36,824 nt of DNA from CAZUVM01 sp964623885 (GCA_964623885.1 CAZUVM010000108.1:1-36824), one strand, 5' to 3'; positions 16,659-28,096 are shown, counted from the stretch's first letter. The notes: generated from the sequence alone by a model not told the origin. Translations and numbers: made by a program.

Positions 16659-18659
16659 TTATTTGACGACGATCTCCTTTCGGATCGCCGCGATCAGCGC
16701 CTCGACGTCGGTTTGGTCCAGGCGCCGCACGACACATTCCCAGCGATAGCCATAACTGCCCGCCGGGTCATATTTGCAGTGTTTGAACAGGTTATCAAAA
16801 GCGCGCTGGCGCTTCCGGTAATCACCTTGAACATGCAATAACTGCTGGCGCAGCGCTTCCAGGTAAAGTTCAGCGAATTCCTTCAGGTCCGGAACCTTGG
16901 CGGCGCGATTGTTGACTGGCCGCGCATATTGGGGCGCCAGTTTTTCCAGCGGCGATTTGTACTCGGTGAACGCGCCGCTGTGATCGCCCACGAGGATCTC
17001 TGCCGGCAGCCCGTCCGACCCTTCGCAGACAACTTCATCGCCGTCATCGAACGCCGCCCGCTGGCCGTCAAAGGTTCGGCCAACGAGCAGGTTGCTGGCG
17101 GCGGCGCGGCCCAACAAAGTCGCCAGCCTGGCGGCGTAGCCAGGCCGCGCATAGCGGTCTAGCGGCAATTTATCCGTCGCGATGCCGGAAAGATAATCGC
17201 GCTCGAAATAGGTCGTGTGGATGTTTTGGTTGCGGAATTTCTCGTTGGTACCCTGGTACTTCTCGTTTAGCCGGCGCATGAACACCCGGTGGCAGAGATT
17301 CATGCCCAATTGCCGGCAGCCCAGGCGCCGATCCTGCCAGTAATCCGTGTACTCGTCGCTTTCCTGGATTGACTGCAGTAACTCTTTCTTTTCATCCAGG
17401 TGCTCCCACACGCCCCATTTTTGCAGTCGTAGAAACCGCTTGCGCGGAGCGGCTTCGCCTCGAGCAAGGAATTCGCAGAGGAACACACCGCGCCGCCCGC
17501 GCTGCGGCCGGTCTTTAGACAACGATTCCGGGAGGCTGCCCAGGTTGATGTATTCCAAATTGCCGTACTCGCGAATGATATTAAAAATGATGTCTCGGGA
17601 GCGCGGGTCGCACAGTCGCTGCAGATCCTCGTCTTCGGGATGAGCGGCGGCCTCATCGAACACGGAGTCGAGCAGAAACTCGCCTTCCTCGAGCCGCCCT
17701 CCGGCCAGCCAATCGATTTGCAGATAAAACTCCGGGCTGAAACCGCTGAGCAGTTGCTCGCTCTGCGCTTCATTGCCTTCGAGGAACAGGGTCGAGATGA
17801 TCCCTTCGCACCAGGCCTTATTATGGCAATCGTCCTTCTGCAGGTCCGGCGGCACGGCTGCCTGGAAGGCGGCGGCCAGTTCCTGGAAACGAGCTCGCAA
17901 TTGTTCGCCGCTCAGTTGAGCGAATGGAGCTCCGGCAAAATCCCGCGCCCCGAACTTCAGCGGGTCGGCCGCGAAGAAATCAATCTCGGCGCGGTCCAGT
18001 CGATTGCGACGCTGGGCATGATCCGCGATCTCCTGCAGATGCCCGGCCAGACCCGTGTCATCAAGCTGCCCCAGGGCGGCGAATTCCTGGCTCGTCAACC
18101 AGCGGGTGCCCGTCAGGCGATTGTAGAAGTAAATCGGCCGCCCATGGATGCCTACTTTCGACCCGAACACAAGGCGCTCCTTGAGTTCACGGGTTTTGGG
18201 GATGGCGCTAAGCCGCCAGCACTCGCCTCGACGCTTTATCGCTTCGCGCACGCGCGGATCCGAAACGGAGAGAAACTTCACCTGTCGTTTTGAGACCAGC
18301 GTTTGCAACAGTTCATCCGCGGCGAACGCCAATTCCATCCGTTCGGGATCGGGGCGGATGAGGATGTGATCCGATTCAAACACCAGGTCGACGGAGCGCA
18401 AGGTAATCGACTGCTCGGCGTCGGGCAGCAGCGGTGGCAAACCCTGAGCCACGCGCTTTTCATTGAGGTGATCGATAAAACCGACGCGCTGCCAGGCATG
18501 CACCCCCGGCGGTTGGGTGTAGAGCACCCCCTGGTCAGGAAACAATGTACCGATGCGGGTTACTTGCCGTCCCTGTTCATCTTTCGCCAACGGATGGGGC
18601 CCGATCACTTCCAATTGCATTGCACGAGGAAATTGGATGCGAAGGACGAATTTGTCCAC
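16659..18659 (-). CDS. Large soluble protein of unrecognised family
   Basis: 666 residues from a GTG at 18659, the first possible start after an upstream stop. It has no signal peptide or membrane segment and is rich in charged residues. I do not recognise the family. Visible segments are KVGIHGRPIYFYNRLTGTRW (about 180), CHNKAWCEGIISTLFLEGN, REYGNLEYINLGSLPESLS (about 370), LGCRQLGMNLCHRVFMRRLN, and a C-terminal block with AASNLLVGRTFDGQ, AAFDDGDEVV and LVGDHSGAF. The last block, with Asn then Asp-Asp-Gly-Asp, faintly recalls the catalytic part of atypical kinases, but no Gly-rich loop or Lys is obvious; this is only a guess. Codon use looks like that of its neighbours. It precedes the small membrane protein gene by 60 bases. 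Confidence 0.75.
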   Translation of the reverse strand: MDKFVLRIQFPRAMQLEVIGPHPLAKDEQGRQVTRIGTLFPDQGVLYTQPPGVHAWQRVGFIDHLNEKRVAQGLPPLLPDAEQSITLRSVDLVFESDHILIRPDPERMELAFAADELLQTLVSKRQVKFLSVSDPRVREAIKRRGECWRLSAIPKTRELKERLVFGSKVGIHGRPIYFYNRLTGTRWLTSQEFAALGQLDDTGLAGHLQEIADHAQRRNRLDRAEIDFFAADPLKFGARDFAGAPFAQLSGEQLRARFQELAAAFQAAVPPDLQKDDCHNKAWCEGIISTLFLEGNEAQSEQLLSGFSPEFYLQIDWLAGGRLEEGEFLLDSVFDEAAAHPEDEDLQRLCDPRSRDIIFNIIREYGNLEYINLGSLPESLSKDRPQRGRRGVFLCEFLARGEAAPRKRFLRLQKWGVWEHLDEKKELLQSIQESDEYTDYWQDRRLGCRQLGMNLCHRVFMRRLNEKYQGTNEKFRNQNIHTTYFERDYLSGIATDKLPLDRYARPGYAARLATLLGRAAASNLLVGRTFDGQRAAFDDGDEVVCEGSDGLPAEILVGDHSGAFTEYKSPLEKLAPQYARPVNNRAAKVPDLKEFAELYLEALRQQLLHVQGDYRKRQRAFDNLFKHCKYDPAGSYGYRWECVVRRLDQTDVEALIAAIRKEIVVK

Positions 18660-18753
18660 CCCGGATAGCGGCCCGGTCTTGTAGACTTGCTCTAAAGAAC
18701 CCCTCTAGTCGGCTGGGCAGACATGGACCCAACCGGTGCGAAGAGGCCCACGG

Positions 18754-18784
18754 CTCCCTTTAACGCGCCTCCCATTAAAGGGAG
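18754..18784 (-). terminator. Hairpin at the end of the toxin gene
   Basis: A perfect ten-base stem, ctccctttaa (18754-18763) with ttaaagggag (18775-18784), and an 11-base loop. The TAA stop of the PIN gene (18775-18777) lies inside the stem. No U-run follows, so it could be an mRNA-stabilising or processing hairpin and not a classical terminator. Confidence 0.45.
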
Positions 18785-19176
18785 TGCAGCGAAATAACCT
18801 TAAGTTCCTTTACGCGGAACATCGGCTTGCCCGGCTTTTCTGATGTGTAGAATTCCTCCGCTCCTGAGCGCAGAGCGGCGGAGAGGTGGAGCGCATCCAC
18901 GGCTGCCAGGCCGTATTTCTCCGCAAGGCTCTGCGCGTGTTCCCCCAGTAGTTCGTCCAAAGACTGCGTGGCGACCGCTTCCTCGAAGTGCGTCTGGTAG
19001 AATGCCCTTTCCGCCGGTCGCTTTTCAAAAACTGCCTTGGGCAGCAACTCCAGCTTGGTGAGTTGTGAAGTGGCAAACTGTCGGGCTGGATCCTCAAGCA
19101 CCCGCAATGCGGCGGGGCGCAGTTCCGCGCTTCTCCACGCGGCCAGCAAGACGCCGCTGTCTAGGTAGGTTACCAC
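18775..19176 (-). CDS. PIN-domain toxin, VapC type
   Basis: Predicted endoribonuclease of a type II toxin-antitoxin pair. 133 residues from a GTG at 19176, chosen because it overlaps the antitoxin stop by seven bases and starts right at the PIN beta-strand VTYLDSG. The acidic metal-binding residues are Asp6, Glu43 (LTKLELLPK) and Asp94 (AAVDALHLSAA), with Glu113 in TSEKPGKP as the likely fourth. The open frame continues upstream to 19305, but only through the antitoxin gene. Some VapC toxins cut tRNA or rRNA; the target here is unknown. Confidence 0.85.
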   Translation of the reverse strand: MVTYLDSGVLLAAWRSAELRPAALRVLEDPARQFATSQLTKLELLPKAVFEKRPAERAFYQTHFEEAVATQSLDELLGEHAQSLAEKYGLAAVDALHLSAALRSGAEEFYTSEKPGKPMFRVKELKVISLHSL

Positions 19177-19442
19177 TGAAGGCCTCCGCGGCGGTTCCGA
19201 ATTTCTGCTTCCAGTTGTTCCAGCGTCAGGTCCGGTCCGCGCTCGCGTTTGCCCCGCTCGAGCATAGCCGCTAGCCTGCGGCCGCGCTGCGTCGTCGGTT
19301 TCCATGCCGCGGGTCGTTTTCGGGCCAGCTTCTCTTCGATAGCCTGGACAATGAAACCGCTTCGTCCCTGTCCGGGCGGCGGAATACGCTCGAGAATCCG
19401 CGCCGGGATTTTGACGCTGACTGCCACCGATGATTTGGTCAT
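19170..19442 (-). CDS. Ribbon-helix-helix antitoxin, VapB type
   Basis: 90 residues. The N-terminus has a beta-strand followed by two short helices (VAVSVKIPARILERI, then GRSGFIVQAIEEKLARK), the usual ribbon-helix-helix DNA-binding dimer unit that also represses its own operon. The basic C-terminal part (about 45-90), with LTLEQLEAEIRNRRGG, would wrap the toxin. It lies directly upstream of the PIN gene with overlapping stop/start, as expected for an antitoxin-toxin operon. Confidence 0.8.
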   Translation of the reverse strand: MTKSSVAVSVKIPARILERIPPPGQGRSGFIVQAIEEKLARKRPAAWKPTTQRGRRLAAMLERGKRERGPDLTLEQLEAEIRNRRGGLQW

Positions 19443-19613
19443 ACCAAAAAGTACTACTGGTTGGCTGGCGCCGTCAACCAGAGACTGCTGCGCAAGTCCT
19501 CAACCAAGCCGCGAGTGAGAGGATTGAATGTCGAATTTCTAAAATGTGGTTACTCATGAGGCAGACACCCGATTGGGCAGTCGATCATCCTGGGCGAACT
19601 TAATAAACGGGAA

Positions 19614-20300
19614 ATGAAGCCCTGGCTTAAAGAAGTAAAGCAGCAAGTGCGCGGTCGGAAGCGCCAAGATTTTGCCGAGATCGCGGCGCGGTTGATTCCG
19701 TCCCATCCCACGCTCGAAAGCTTGAAGACCGCCGCGCATTCCTGCCGAGTTTGTCCCTTATGGCAAAACGCGATTCAAACCGTTTTCGGCGAAGGGAGTT
19801 CCAAGGCAAAAGTCGTTTTCGTTGGCGAACAGCCGGGCTTTGACGAAGATCGCCTGGGACACCCTTTTGTTGGACCTGCAGGAAAGTTATTGGATAAAGC
19901 GCTGAGCGCGGCGGGAATCGATCGCGAGGAAGTGTACGTGACCAACGTGGTGAAACACTTCAAATGGGAAGCCAAAGGCAAACAGCATATCCACAAGAAA
20001 CCCAATGCCAGCGAGATCGCCGCCTGCCGGCCCTGGCTGGAGGCCGAACTCGAGATGCTCAAACCCACGGTGCTCGTATGTCTTGGAGCCACCGCCGCAC
20101 AGGCGCTATTCGGGAAAGAATTTCGCGTCAGCACTCAACGCGGCCAATTTCAAAGTTCGCCGTTGGCGCCCTACGCGGTGGCGACCGTGCATCCGTCTTC
20201 CATCCTGCGCGCGCCGGATGATCAAACTCGGCACCAGGAAATGGACCGGTTTATCGCCGATCTTCGAAAGATTGCAAAAGTGATAGCCAAGCTTTCGTAA
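19614..20300 (+). CDS. udgX: UdgX-type uracil-DNA glycosylase
   Basis: 228 residues, uracil-DNA glycosylase superfamily close to family 4. The four Cys for a [4Fe-4S] cluster are visible: Cys44 and Cys47 (CRVC), Cys138 (ACRPWL) and Cys156 (VCLGAT). Motif A is GEQPG (71-75), with Glu in place of the usual family-4 residue, and motif B is HPSSILR (193-199). After the conserved VVKHFKW comes an insert KGKQHIHKKP (121-130). In UdgX such an insert (KRRIHK in mycobacteria) carries the His that forms a covalent bond with the abasic sugar after uracil removal; His127 is the equivalent here. All UdgX hallmarks are therefore present. An N-terminal extension of about 30 basic residues precedes the domain. 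Confidence 0.88.
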   Translation: MKPWLKEVKQQVRGRKRQDFAEIAARLIPSHPTLESLKTAAHSCRVCPLWQNAIQTVFGEGSSKAKVVFVGEQPGFDEDRLGHPFVGPAGKLLDKALSAAGIDREEVYVTNVVKHFKWEAKGKQHIHKKPNASEIAACRPWLEAELEMLKPTVLVCLGATAAQALFGKEFRVSTQRGQFQSSPLAPYAVATVHPSSILRAPDDQTRHQEMDRFIADLRKIAKVIAKLS

Positions 20301-20431
20301 TCGCGATGCGTGAGGTTTGGGACAGAATCTTCTGCTCTCTAACACTCGCCCGGTGGGTGGCGTTGTCTGGTCGACTGCTGCCCATTGGCGTTTCGAATTA
20401 TCGGCGTAACGATGCTCTGAACGTAGTGACA

Positions 20432-20494
20432 TGGGTGTTGGCGGGTGAGCGAAAAAGCGCTACACCCAGTTATGAAATCAAACACCAACACCCA
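20432..20494 (+). promoter_or_regulatory. Nested stem-loop enclosing the transposase start codon
   Basis: The outer stem pairs tgggtgttgg (20432-20441) with ccaacaccca (20485-20494), ten perfect pairs. Nested inside is gggtgagcg (20443-20451) paired with cgctacaccc (20458-20467), nine pairs with one bulge and a six-base A-rich loop. The ATG at 20472 lies between the inner hairpin and the 3' outer arm. An mRNA reading in from outside would fold this structure and hide the start, whereas a transcript starting inside it could not. This resembles the protective hairpins of other insertion sequences. It could also be part of a left-end guide RNA. Confidence 0.6.
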
Positions 20495-21548
20495 CGTATC
20501 GACTAAACCACAAACAGCCACCAAAGCCAAGTGCATCAAGCTGGGCATCGATATTCACGCCGACAGCTATCGGGTAGTTCGCCAAATCGACCACGCAACT
20601 CCACAACCGGCACAAAAGTTCACTCCGAAGGATTTTTTGGCATGGGCTGAGAAGCAGCTGGCGCAGGCCGAAGAAGTACACAGTTGCTACGAAGCCGGGC
20701 CGCTGGGCTACGGTTTACATCGTGCCCTGCTCAAACTAGGGGTCCACAACCTGGTGATCCGGCCGCAGAACTGGGATGAACTACACAAGGGTGTGAAGAC
20801 CGACAAAACCGATGCGCTGGCGCTGACGCAGCGCTTGGATCGTTATGTGCAAGGCAATATGACGGCGCTGGCGGTCATCCGCGTGCCCACACCAGAGCAG
20901 GAATTAGCTCGTAGTCAGAGCCGTCAGCGAGAGCAACTGATGTCCCACCGCTTGCGTTTGGAAGCCCAGGGACGCAGCCTGCTACTCTTTAATGGTGTAC
21001 GCGTGCGCGGCCGTTGGTGGCAGGAGAGTCACTGGGAGCAGCTGACGCCTCAAGTGTCGGTCCCGCTGCTGGAACTTTTGACCGTTCTACGGGACTTGCT
21101 TCTGGCGGTGCAGAGCCAACTGGAAGCGGCCACGAGGCGTTTAGAAAAAGCTGCGAGCACGCAGCCACGCGGTGTGGGTGCCCTGACCAGCCAGGTTCTG
21201 GAGCGAGAGATCCTCTCCTGGGATCGCTTTAGAAATCGCCGCCAGGTAGCCAGCCTAACGGGTATGTGTCCTGGGGTGCGAGCCAGCGGCCGCAAAAGCC
21301 AAACCGGACCGATCACCAAACACGGTAACCGACGTCTACGCACGGCCTTGGTAGAGTTGGCCTGGCGTTGGGTGCGCTTCCAACCGGACTACAAACCAGT
21401 GAAACGTTCTTGGGCGGTGCTGAGCAGTCCCAGGAGCAGCGGGCCAGCCAAGAAAAAAGCCATTGTGGCGGTGGGCCGGCATCTGGCCATTGATTTGTGG
21501 CGTTTGAATACGGGTCGAACCACTATGGAAAAACTTTCTCTGCGCTAA
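20472..21548 (+). CDS. IS110-family DEDD transposase
   Basis: 358 residues from the ATG at 20472; a GTG nine codons upstream is also in frame but lies inside a hairpin. The N-terminal RuvC-like DEDD domain shows Asp27 (LGIDIHADSY), Glu74 (CYEAGPLGYG) and Asp111/Asp114 (VKTDKTDALAL). A helical middle follows. The C-terminal Transposase_20 domain has VASLTGMCPGVRASG, with Ser261 as the likely catalytic serine known from IS621-type recombinases, and GPITKHGNRRLRTALVELAW. IS110 recombinases insert without target duplication through a circular intermediate and are guided by a structured RNA made from the element's non-coding end. The frame is intact, so the element may be active. Confidence 0.92.
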   Translation: MKSNTNTHVSTKPQTATKAKCIKLGIDIHADSYRVVRQIDHATPQPAQKFTPKDFLAWAEKQLAQAEEVHSCYEAGPLGYGLHRALLKLGVHNLVIRPQNWDELHKGVKTDKTDALALTQRLDRYVQGNMTALAVIRVPTPEQELARSQSRQREQLMSHRLRLEAQGRSLLLFNGVRVRGRWWQESHWEQLTPQVSVPLLELLTVLRDLLLAVQSQLEAATRRLEKAASTQPRGVGALTSQVLEREILSWDRFRNRRQVASLTGMCPGVRASGRKSQTGPITKHGNRRLRTALVELAWRWVRFQPDYKPVKRSWAVLSSPRSSGPAKKKAIVAVGRHLAIDLWRLNTGRTTMEKLSLR

Positions 21549-21601
21549 GGTCCATGAGCTGAAACGAAATTTTGGAGCGGCGCGCGCCCGGCCCACGGCT
21601 T

Positions 21602-21747
21602 GGGTCAGCTAGTCTGAACCCCTAAATTAGATTGGGTGCGCTCGTTCCTCTTCACTGACTCTGAATCGTCAATTGGCACCGAGACCCTTCGCGTGCGGAT
21701 AGCAGGCTGGAGCGGCGCAAGAAAAAGCCGCCAATGAAGAGGAAACG
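21602..21747 (+). ncRNA. Candidate bridge/seek RNA region of the IS110 element
   Basis: The roughly 290 bases after the transposase stop hold no gene but several stems. These are gggtcag/ctgaaccc with a five-base loop (21602-21621); a long-range stem cgttcctcttca (21643-21654) with tgaagaggaaacg (21735-21747), 12 pairs plus one bulge; and, inside it, gcggc...gccgc around an A-rich loop (21711-21730). A downstream structured RNA is what the IS1111 branch of the family carries. The boundaries are only the outermost stems I could pair, and whether this flank or the left one makes the guide RNA is open. Confidence 0.4.
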
Positions 21748-21826
21748 CGACCAGAAAAACCAGAAAAGACCAAGACCGCTTTTAATAAAAAGAAAAGAAA
21801 TGAACTAACCAAATCAAACTGCTCAC

Positions 21827-21832
21827 TTGACA
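21827..21832 (+). promoter_or_regulatory. Outward -35 box at the right end of the IS
   Basis: A perfect TTGACA points out of the element toward mfd, about ten bases before the presumed end (acttcccatag). In IS110-family circles such a box joins a -10 in the abutted left end to make a strong junction promoter. In the integrated state it could also raise transcription of mfd if a -10 occurs in the flank; I see no good one. Confidence 0.45.
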
Positions 21833-21849
21833 ACTTCCCATAGCAGCAG

Positions 21850-21871
21850 CCGGGGGCGCTTCAGCCCACGG
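21850..21871. repeat. REP-like palindrome next to the IS right end
   Basis: ccgggggc (21850-21857) pairs with gcccacgg (21864-21871) with one mismatch and a gcttca loop. Read on the other strand it starts ccgtgggctgaag, the same as the right arm of the REPIN at 10828-10843. It therefore belongs to the same repeat family. It lies within ten bases of the presumed insertion-sequence end, upstream of mfd. Confidence 0.6.
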
Positions 21872-21953
21872 GAAGACTCAGGCTCGTGTCCTGGCTCGCG
21901 CTACTCCCCCTGCTCCTTGACTCCCCGCTGGGCCGCTGCGAACGTTAAGCAGC

Positions 21954-25673
<3,720 letters not shown>

Positions 25674-25807
25674 CCTGGGGTTTCACAATTTTCCACGGTC
25701 GAACATGCCCCGGCCTTGTAGCAAACCCAGAAGTGTTTGGTGGGGGCGCCTCGCCGAGGCAGCCGGGAAACGGCCCGTTTGGCAAACTGGCCATATCAAG
25801 CTGGGAG

Positions 25808-25943
25808 CGTGTTTGGAAAATGTAGTGCAGGCGTCCTCGCCTGCGGGTTTGGGCGGCGTCCCGCCGCCTTTTTCAGCCAAGAACGCACCGGGACGGTGCT
25901 TGAACTCGCAACCGAGACGGTCGCGCTACATTTTCCAAACACG
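25808..25943. repeat. MITE-like element between mfd and uvrB
   Basis: A 136-base element with perfect 18-base terminal inverted repeats: cgtgtttggaaaatgtag (25808-25825) and ctacattttccaaacacg (25926-25943). Inside are three small hairpins: gcaggcg/cgcctgc (25827-25844), ggcgg/ccgcc with c-rich loops (25852-25867), and gcaccg/cggtgc (25886-25900). It encodes no protein. It fills the spacer between the converging ends of mfd and uvrB, where it could serve as a terminator for both. No clear target-site duplication is visible. Confidence 0.75.
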
Positions 25944-25957
25944 GTCTGAGCATTACG

Positions 25958-28096
25958 TCAGAAGGGGACCTGTTTTTTCGAACTCCTGGCCTTGCGCGGC
26001 GCGCGATAGGTTACCGGTTTTGCATTTGCCGGACGAGCCTGGGCCGCGGGTGTGCTGCCGTCGAGGGCGCGTTTGAGCTCGCGGACCTGGTCGCGCAGTA
26101 GCGCCGCTTTTTCGAATTCCAGATTGTTCGCGGCGGCCAGCATTTCGCTTTCGAGCTCCTTGACCGTTTCACTCAGATCCAAATCGACGCCGGACTCAGC
26201 GAGGAATGCGTGGGCGCGATTGGTGGTCGCGCGGTAGGTGGAAAGGCTTTCCTCGACGGCGCGGCTGACGCTGCGCGGAGTGATGTGATGTTCCTCGTTG
26301 TACGCCAATTGGCGTTTGCGGCGATATTCGGAGATGGCGAGGAAGCGTTGAATGCTTTGGGTCTTTACGTCGGCGTAGAGGATGACCTCGCCGTTGAGAT
26401 GCCTCGCGGCGCGGCCGGCGGTTTGGATGAGGCTGGTCTCGCTACGTAGAAAGCCTTCTTTGTCTGCGTCGAGGATCGCGACCAGCGAGACCTCAGGCAA
26501 GTCCAGCCCTTCACGCAATAGGTTGATGCCGACCAGCACGTCGAAATCGCCCTTGCGCAATGCGCGGAGGATCTCGACCCGTTCGATGGCGTCGATCTCA
26601 CTATGGAGGTACTGGACATTGATGCCGATCTCGCGGAGGTAGTCAGTAAGTTCCTCGGCGGTGCGCTTGGTCAGCGTCGTTACCAGGACACGCTCTTTCT
26701 GTTCGGCGCGTTTGCGGCATTCATTGATGAGATCATCGATTTGGCCGGCCAGAGGTTTGAGAGTTATACGCGGATCCACCAGGCCGGTGGGCCGGACGAC
26801 CAACTCCGCGACACCGGGCAGGGAGCCACGTCTCTCTGCGCCGGGCAGCGCGGGCAGGCCCTCCGCCGCGCTGCCGAGGCCCAGGGCGCTGGCACGGGCC
26901 CATTCAAACTCGCGCGGGCCCGGAGTGGCGCTGACGTAAATCGTCTGGTTCTGGAGCGATTGAAACTCGTCGAAACTGAGCGGCCGGTTATCGAGCGCGC
27001 TGGGCAAACGGAAGCCGTGCTCGACCAGGACGGTTTTGCGCGAGCGGTCGCCTTCATACATCCCGCCGATCTGAGGAACCGTGGCATGCGACTCGTCGAT
27101 GACCAGCAGGTAATCCTTGGGAAAGAAATCGAACAAGGTGCAGGGCCTGGAGCCGGGCGGCCGGGCCGAAAGGTGGCGGGAGTAATTCTCGATCCCGGAG
27201 CAAAAGCCCATTTCCTCCATCATTTCGAGGTCGTATTCCGTGCGCATTTTCAGGCGCTGGGCTTCGAGCAGTTTGCCTTGTTTTTCGAACCAGGCGATGC
27301 GTTCGCTCAACTCCTCGCGGATCGCGAGCAGGGCCGGCCGCAGCTTTTCGGCCGGCGTCACGAATTGTTTGGCGGGATAGATCGTGACTGCCGGCAGCGA
27401 CTCTATTTTGTGCCCGTTCAGCGGCTCGAACCGGGTGATGCGATCGATTTGGTCACCGAAGAATTCGACGCGCAAGGCATCTTCGCGTCCGGCGGGGCAG
27501 AGTTCAACCGTGTCACCGCGAACGCGAAACTCACCGCGACTGAATTCGATGTCATTGCGGGCGTATTGGAGGTCGACCAGCCGGCGGAGGAAATTTTCGC
27601 GCGTGAGTTCCGAACCGGCGCGGATGGGGATGACCATGGCCTCGTAGTCCTCCTTGCTGCCGATGCCGTAGATGCAGGAGACGCTGGCGACGACGACGAC
27701 ATCCTCCCGCGAGAAGAGGGAACTCATCGTGGAGAGCCGCAACCGCTCGATCTCTTCGTTCACGCTCGAGTCTTTTTCGATGTAGGTATCCGTGCGAGGG
27801 ATGTAAGCCTCCGGCTGATAGTAATCGAAATAGCTGACGAAATACTCAACTGCGTTATTGGGGAAAAAGCCTTTAAACTCAGCATAAAGCTGAGCAGCGA
27901 GAGTCTTGTTATGGGAAATAACGAGCGTTGGCTTATTGATGTTTTTTATGACATTCGCGATCGTGAACGTTTTGCCGGAGCCGGTGACGCCGAGGAGGAC
28001 CTGGTGTTGAGCGCCGGCGGTCAAACCGTCGGTGAGCTTGGTAATGGCCTGGGGTTGGTCACCGGCCGGCTGGTATGGAGCTACGAGTTCAAACAC
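25958..28096 (-). CDS. uvrB: Excinuclease ABC subunit B
   Basis: Damage-verification helicase of nucleotide excision repair, loaded by UvrA and partner of UvrC. 712 residues from a GTG at 28096. Walker A is GVTGSGKT (36-43). The beta-hairpin region YFVSYFDYYQPEAYIP, the DESH box (VIDESHATVPQIGGM), the helicase motifs REGLDLPEV and QTAGRAARH, and the C-terminal UVR motif (LESEMLAAANNLEFEKAALLRDQVREL) are present. About 25-30 extra Ala/Gly/Leu/Pro-rich residues occur between the FVSATPGP-like segment and RPTGLVDP, where most UvrB proteins are short. A basic tail of about 30 residues ends the protein. It converges on mfd, its functional partner. Confidence 0.96.
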   Translation of the reverse strand: MFELVAPYQPAGDQPQAITKLTDGLTAGAQHQVLLGVTGSGKTFTIANVIKNINKPTLVISHNKTLAAQLYAEFKGFFPNNAVEYFVSYFDYYQPEAYIPRTDTYIEKDSSVNEEIERLRLSTMSSLFSREDVVVVASVSCIYGIGSKEDYEAMVIPIRAGSELTRENFLRRLVDLQYARNDIEFSRGEFRVRGDTVELCPAGREDALRVEFFGDQIDRITRFEPLNGHKIESLPAVTIYPAKQFVTPAEKLRPALLAIREELSERIAWFEKQGKLLEAQRLKMRTEYDLEMMEEMGFCSGIENYSRHLSARPPGSRPCTLFDFFPKDYLLVIDESHATVPQIGGMYEGDRSRKTVLVEHGFRLPSALDNRPLSFDEFQSLQNQTIYVSATPGPREFEWARASALGLGSAAEGLPALPGAERRGSLPGVAELVVRPTGLVDPRITLKPLAGQIDDLINECRKRAEQKERVLVTTLTKRTAEELTDYLREIGINVQYLHSEIDAIERVEILRALRKGDFDVLVGINLLREGLDLPEVSLVAILDADKEGFLRSETSLIQTAGRAARHLNGEVILYADVKTQSIQRFLAISEYRRKRQLAYNEEHHITPRSVSRAVEESLSTYRATTNRAHAFLAESGVDLDLSETVKELESEMLAAANNLEFEKAALLRDQVRELKRALDGSTPAAQARPANAKPVTYRAPRKARSSKKQVPF

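Larger units (their letters stand above)
20340..21843 (+). mobile_element. IS110-family insertion sequence (ends approximate)
   Basis: One DEDD transposase gene (20472-21548) with non-coding flanks of roughly 130 and 290 bases. The right flank ends near 21840 with TTGACA, as expected for the half-promoter that IS110-family circles reunite with a -10 in the left end. There are no long terminal inverted repeats, as is normal for this family. The exact ends could not be fixed: the left boundary may lie anywhere between about 20301 and 20431. The right flank abuts a REP-like palindrome. The element separates udgX from mfd. Confidence 0.65.
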
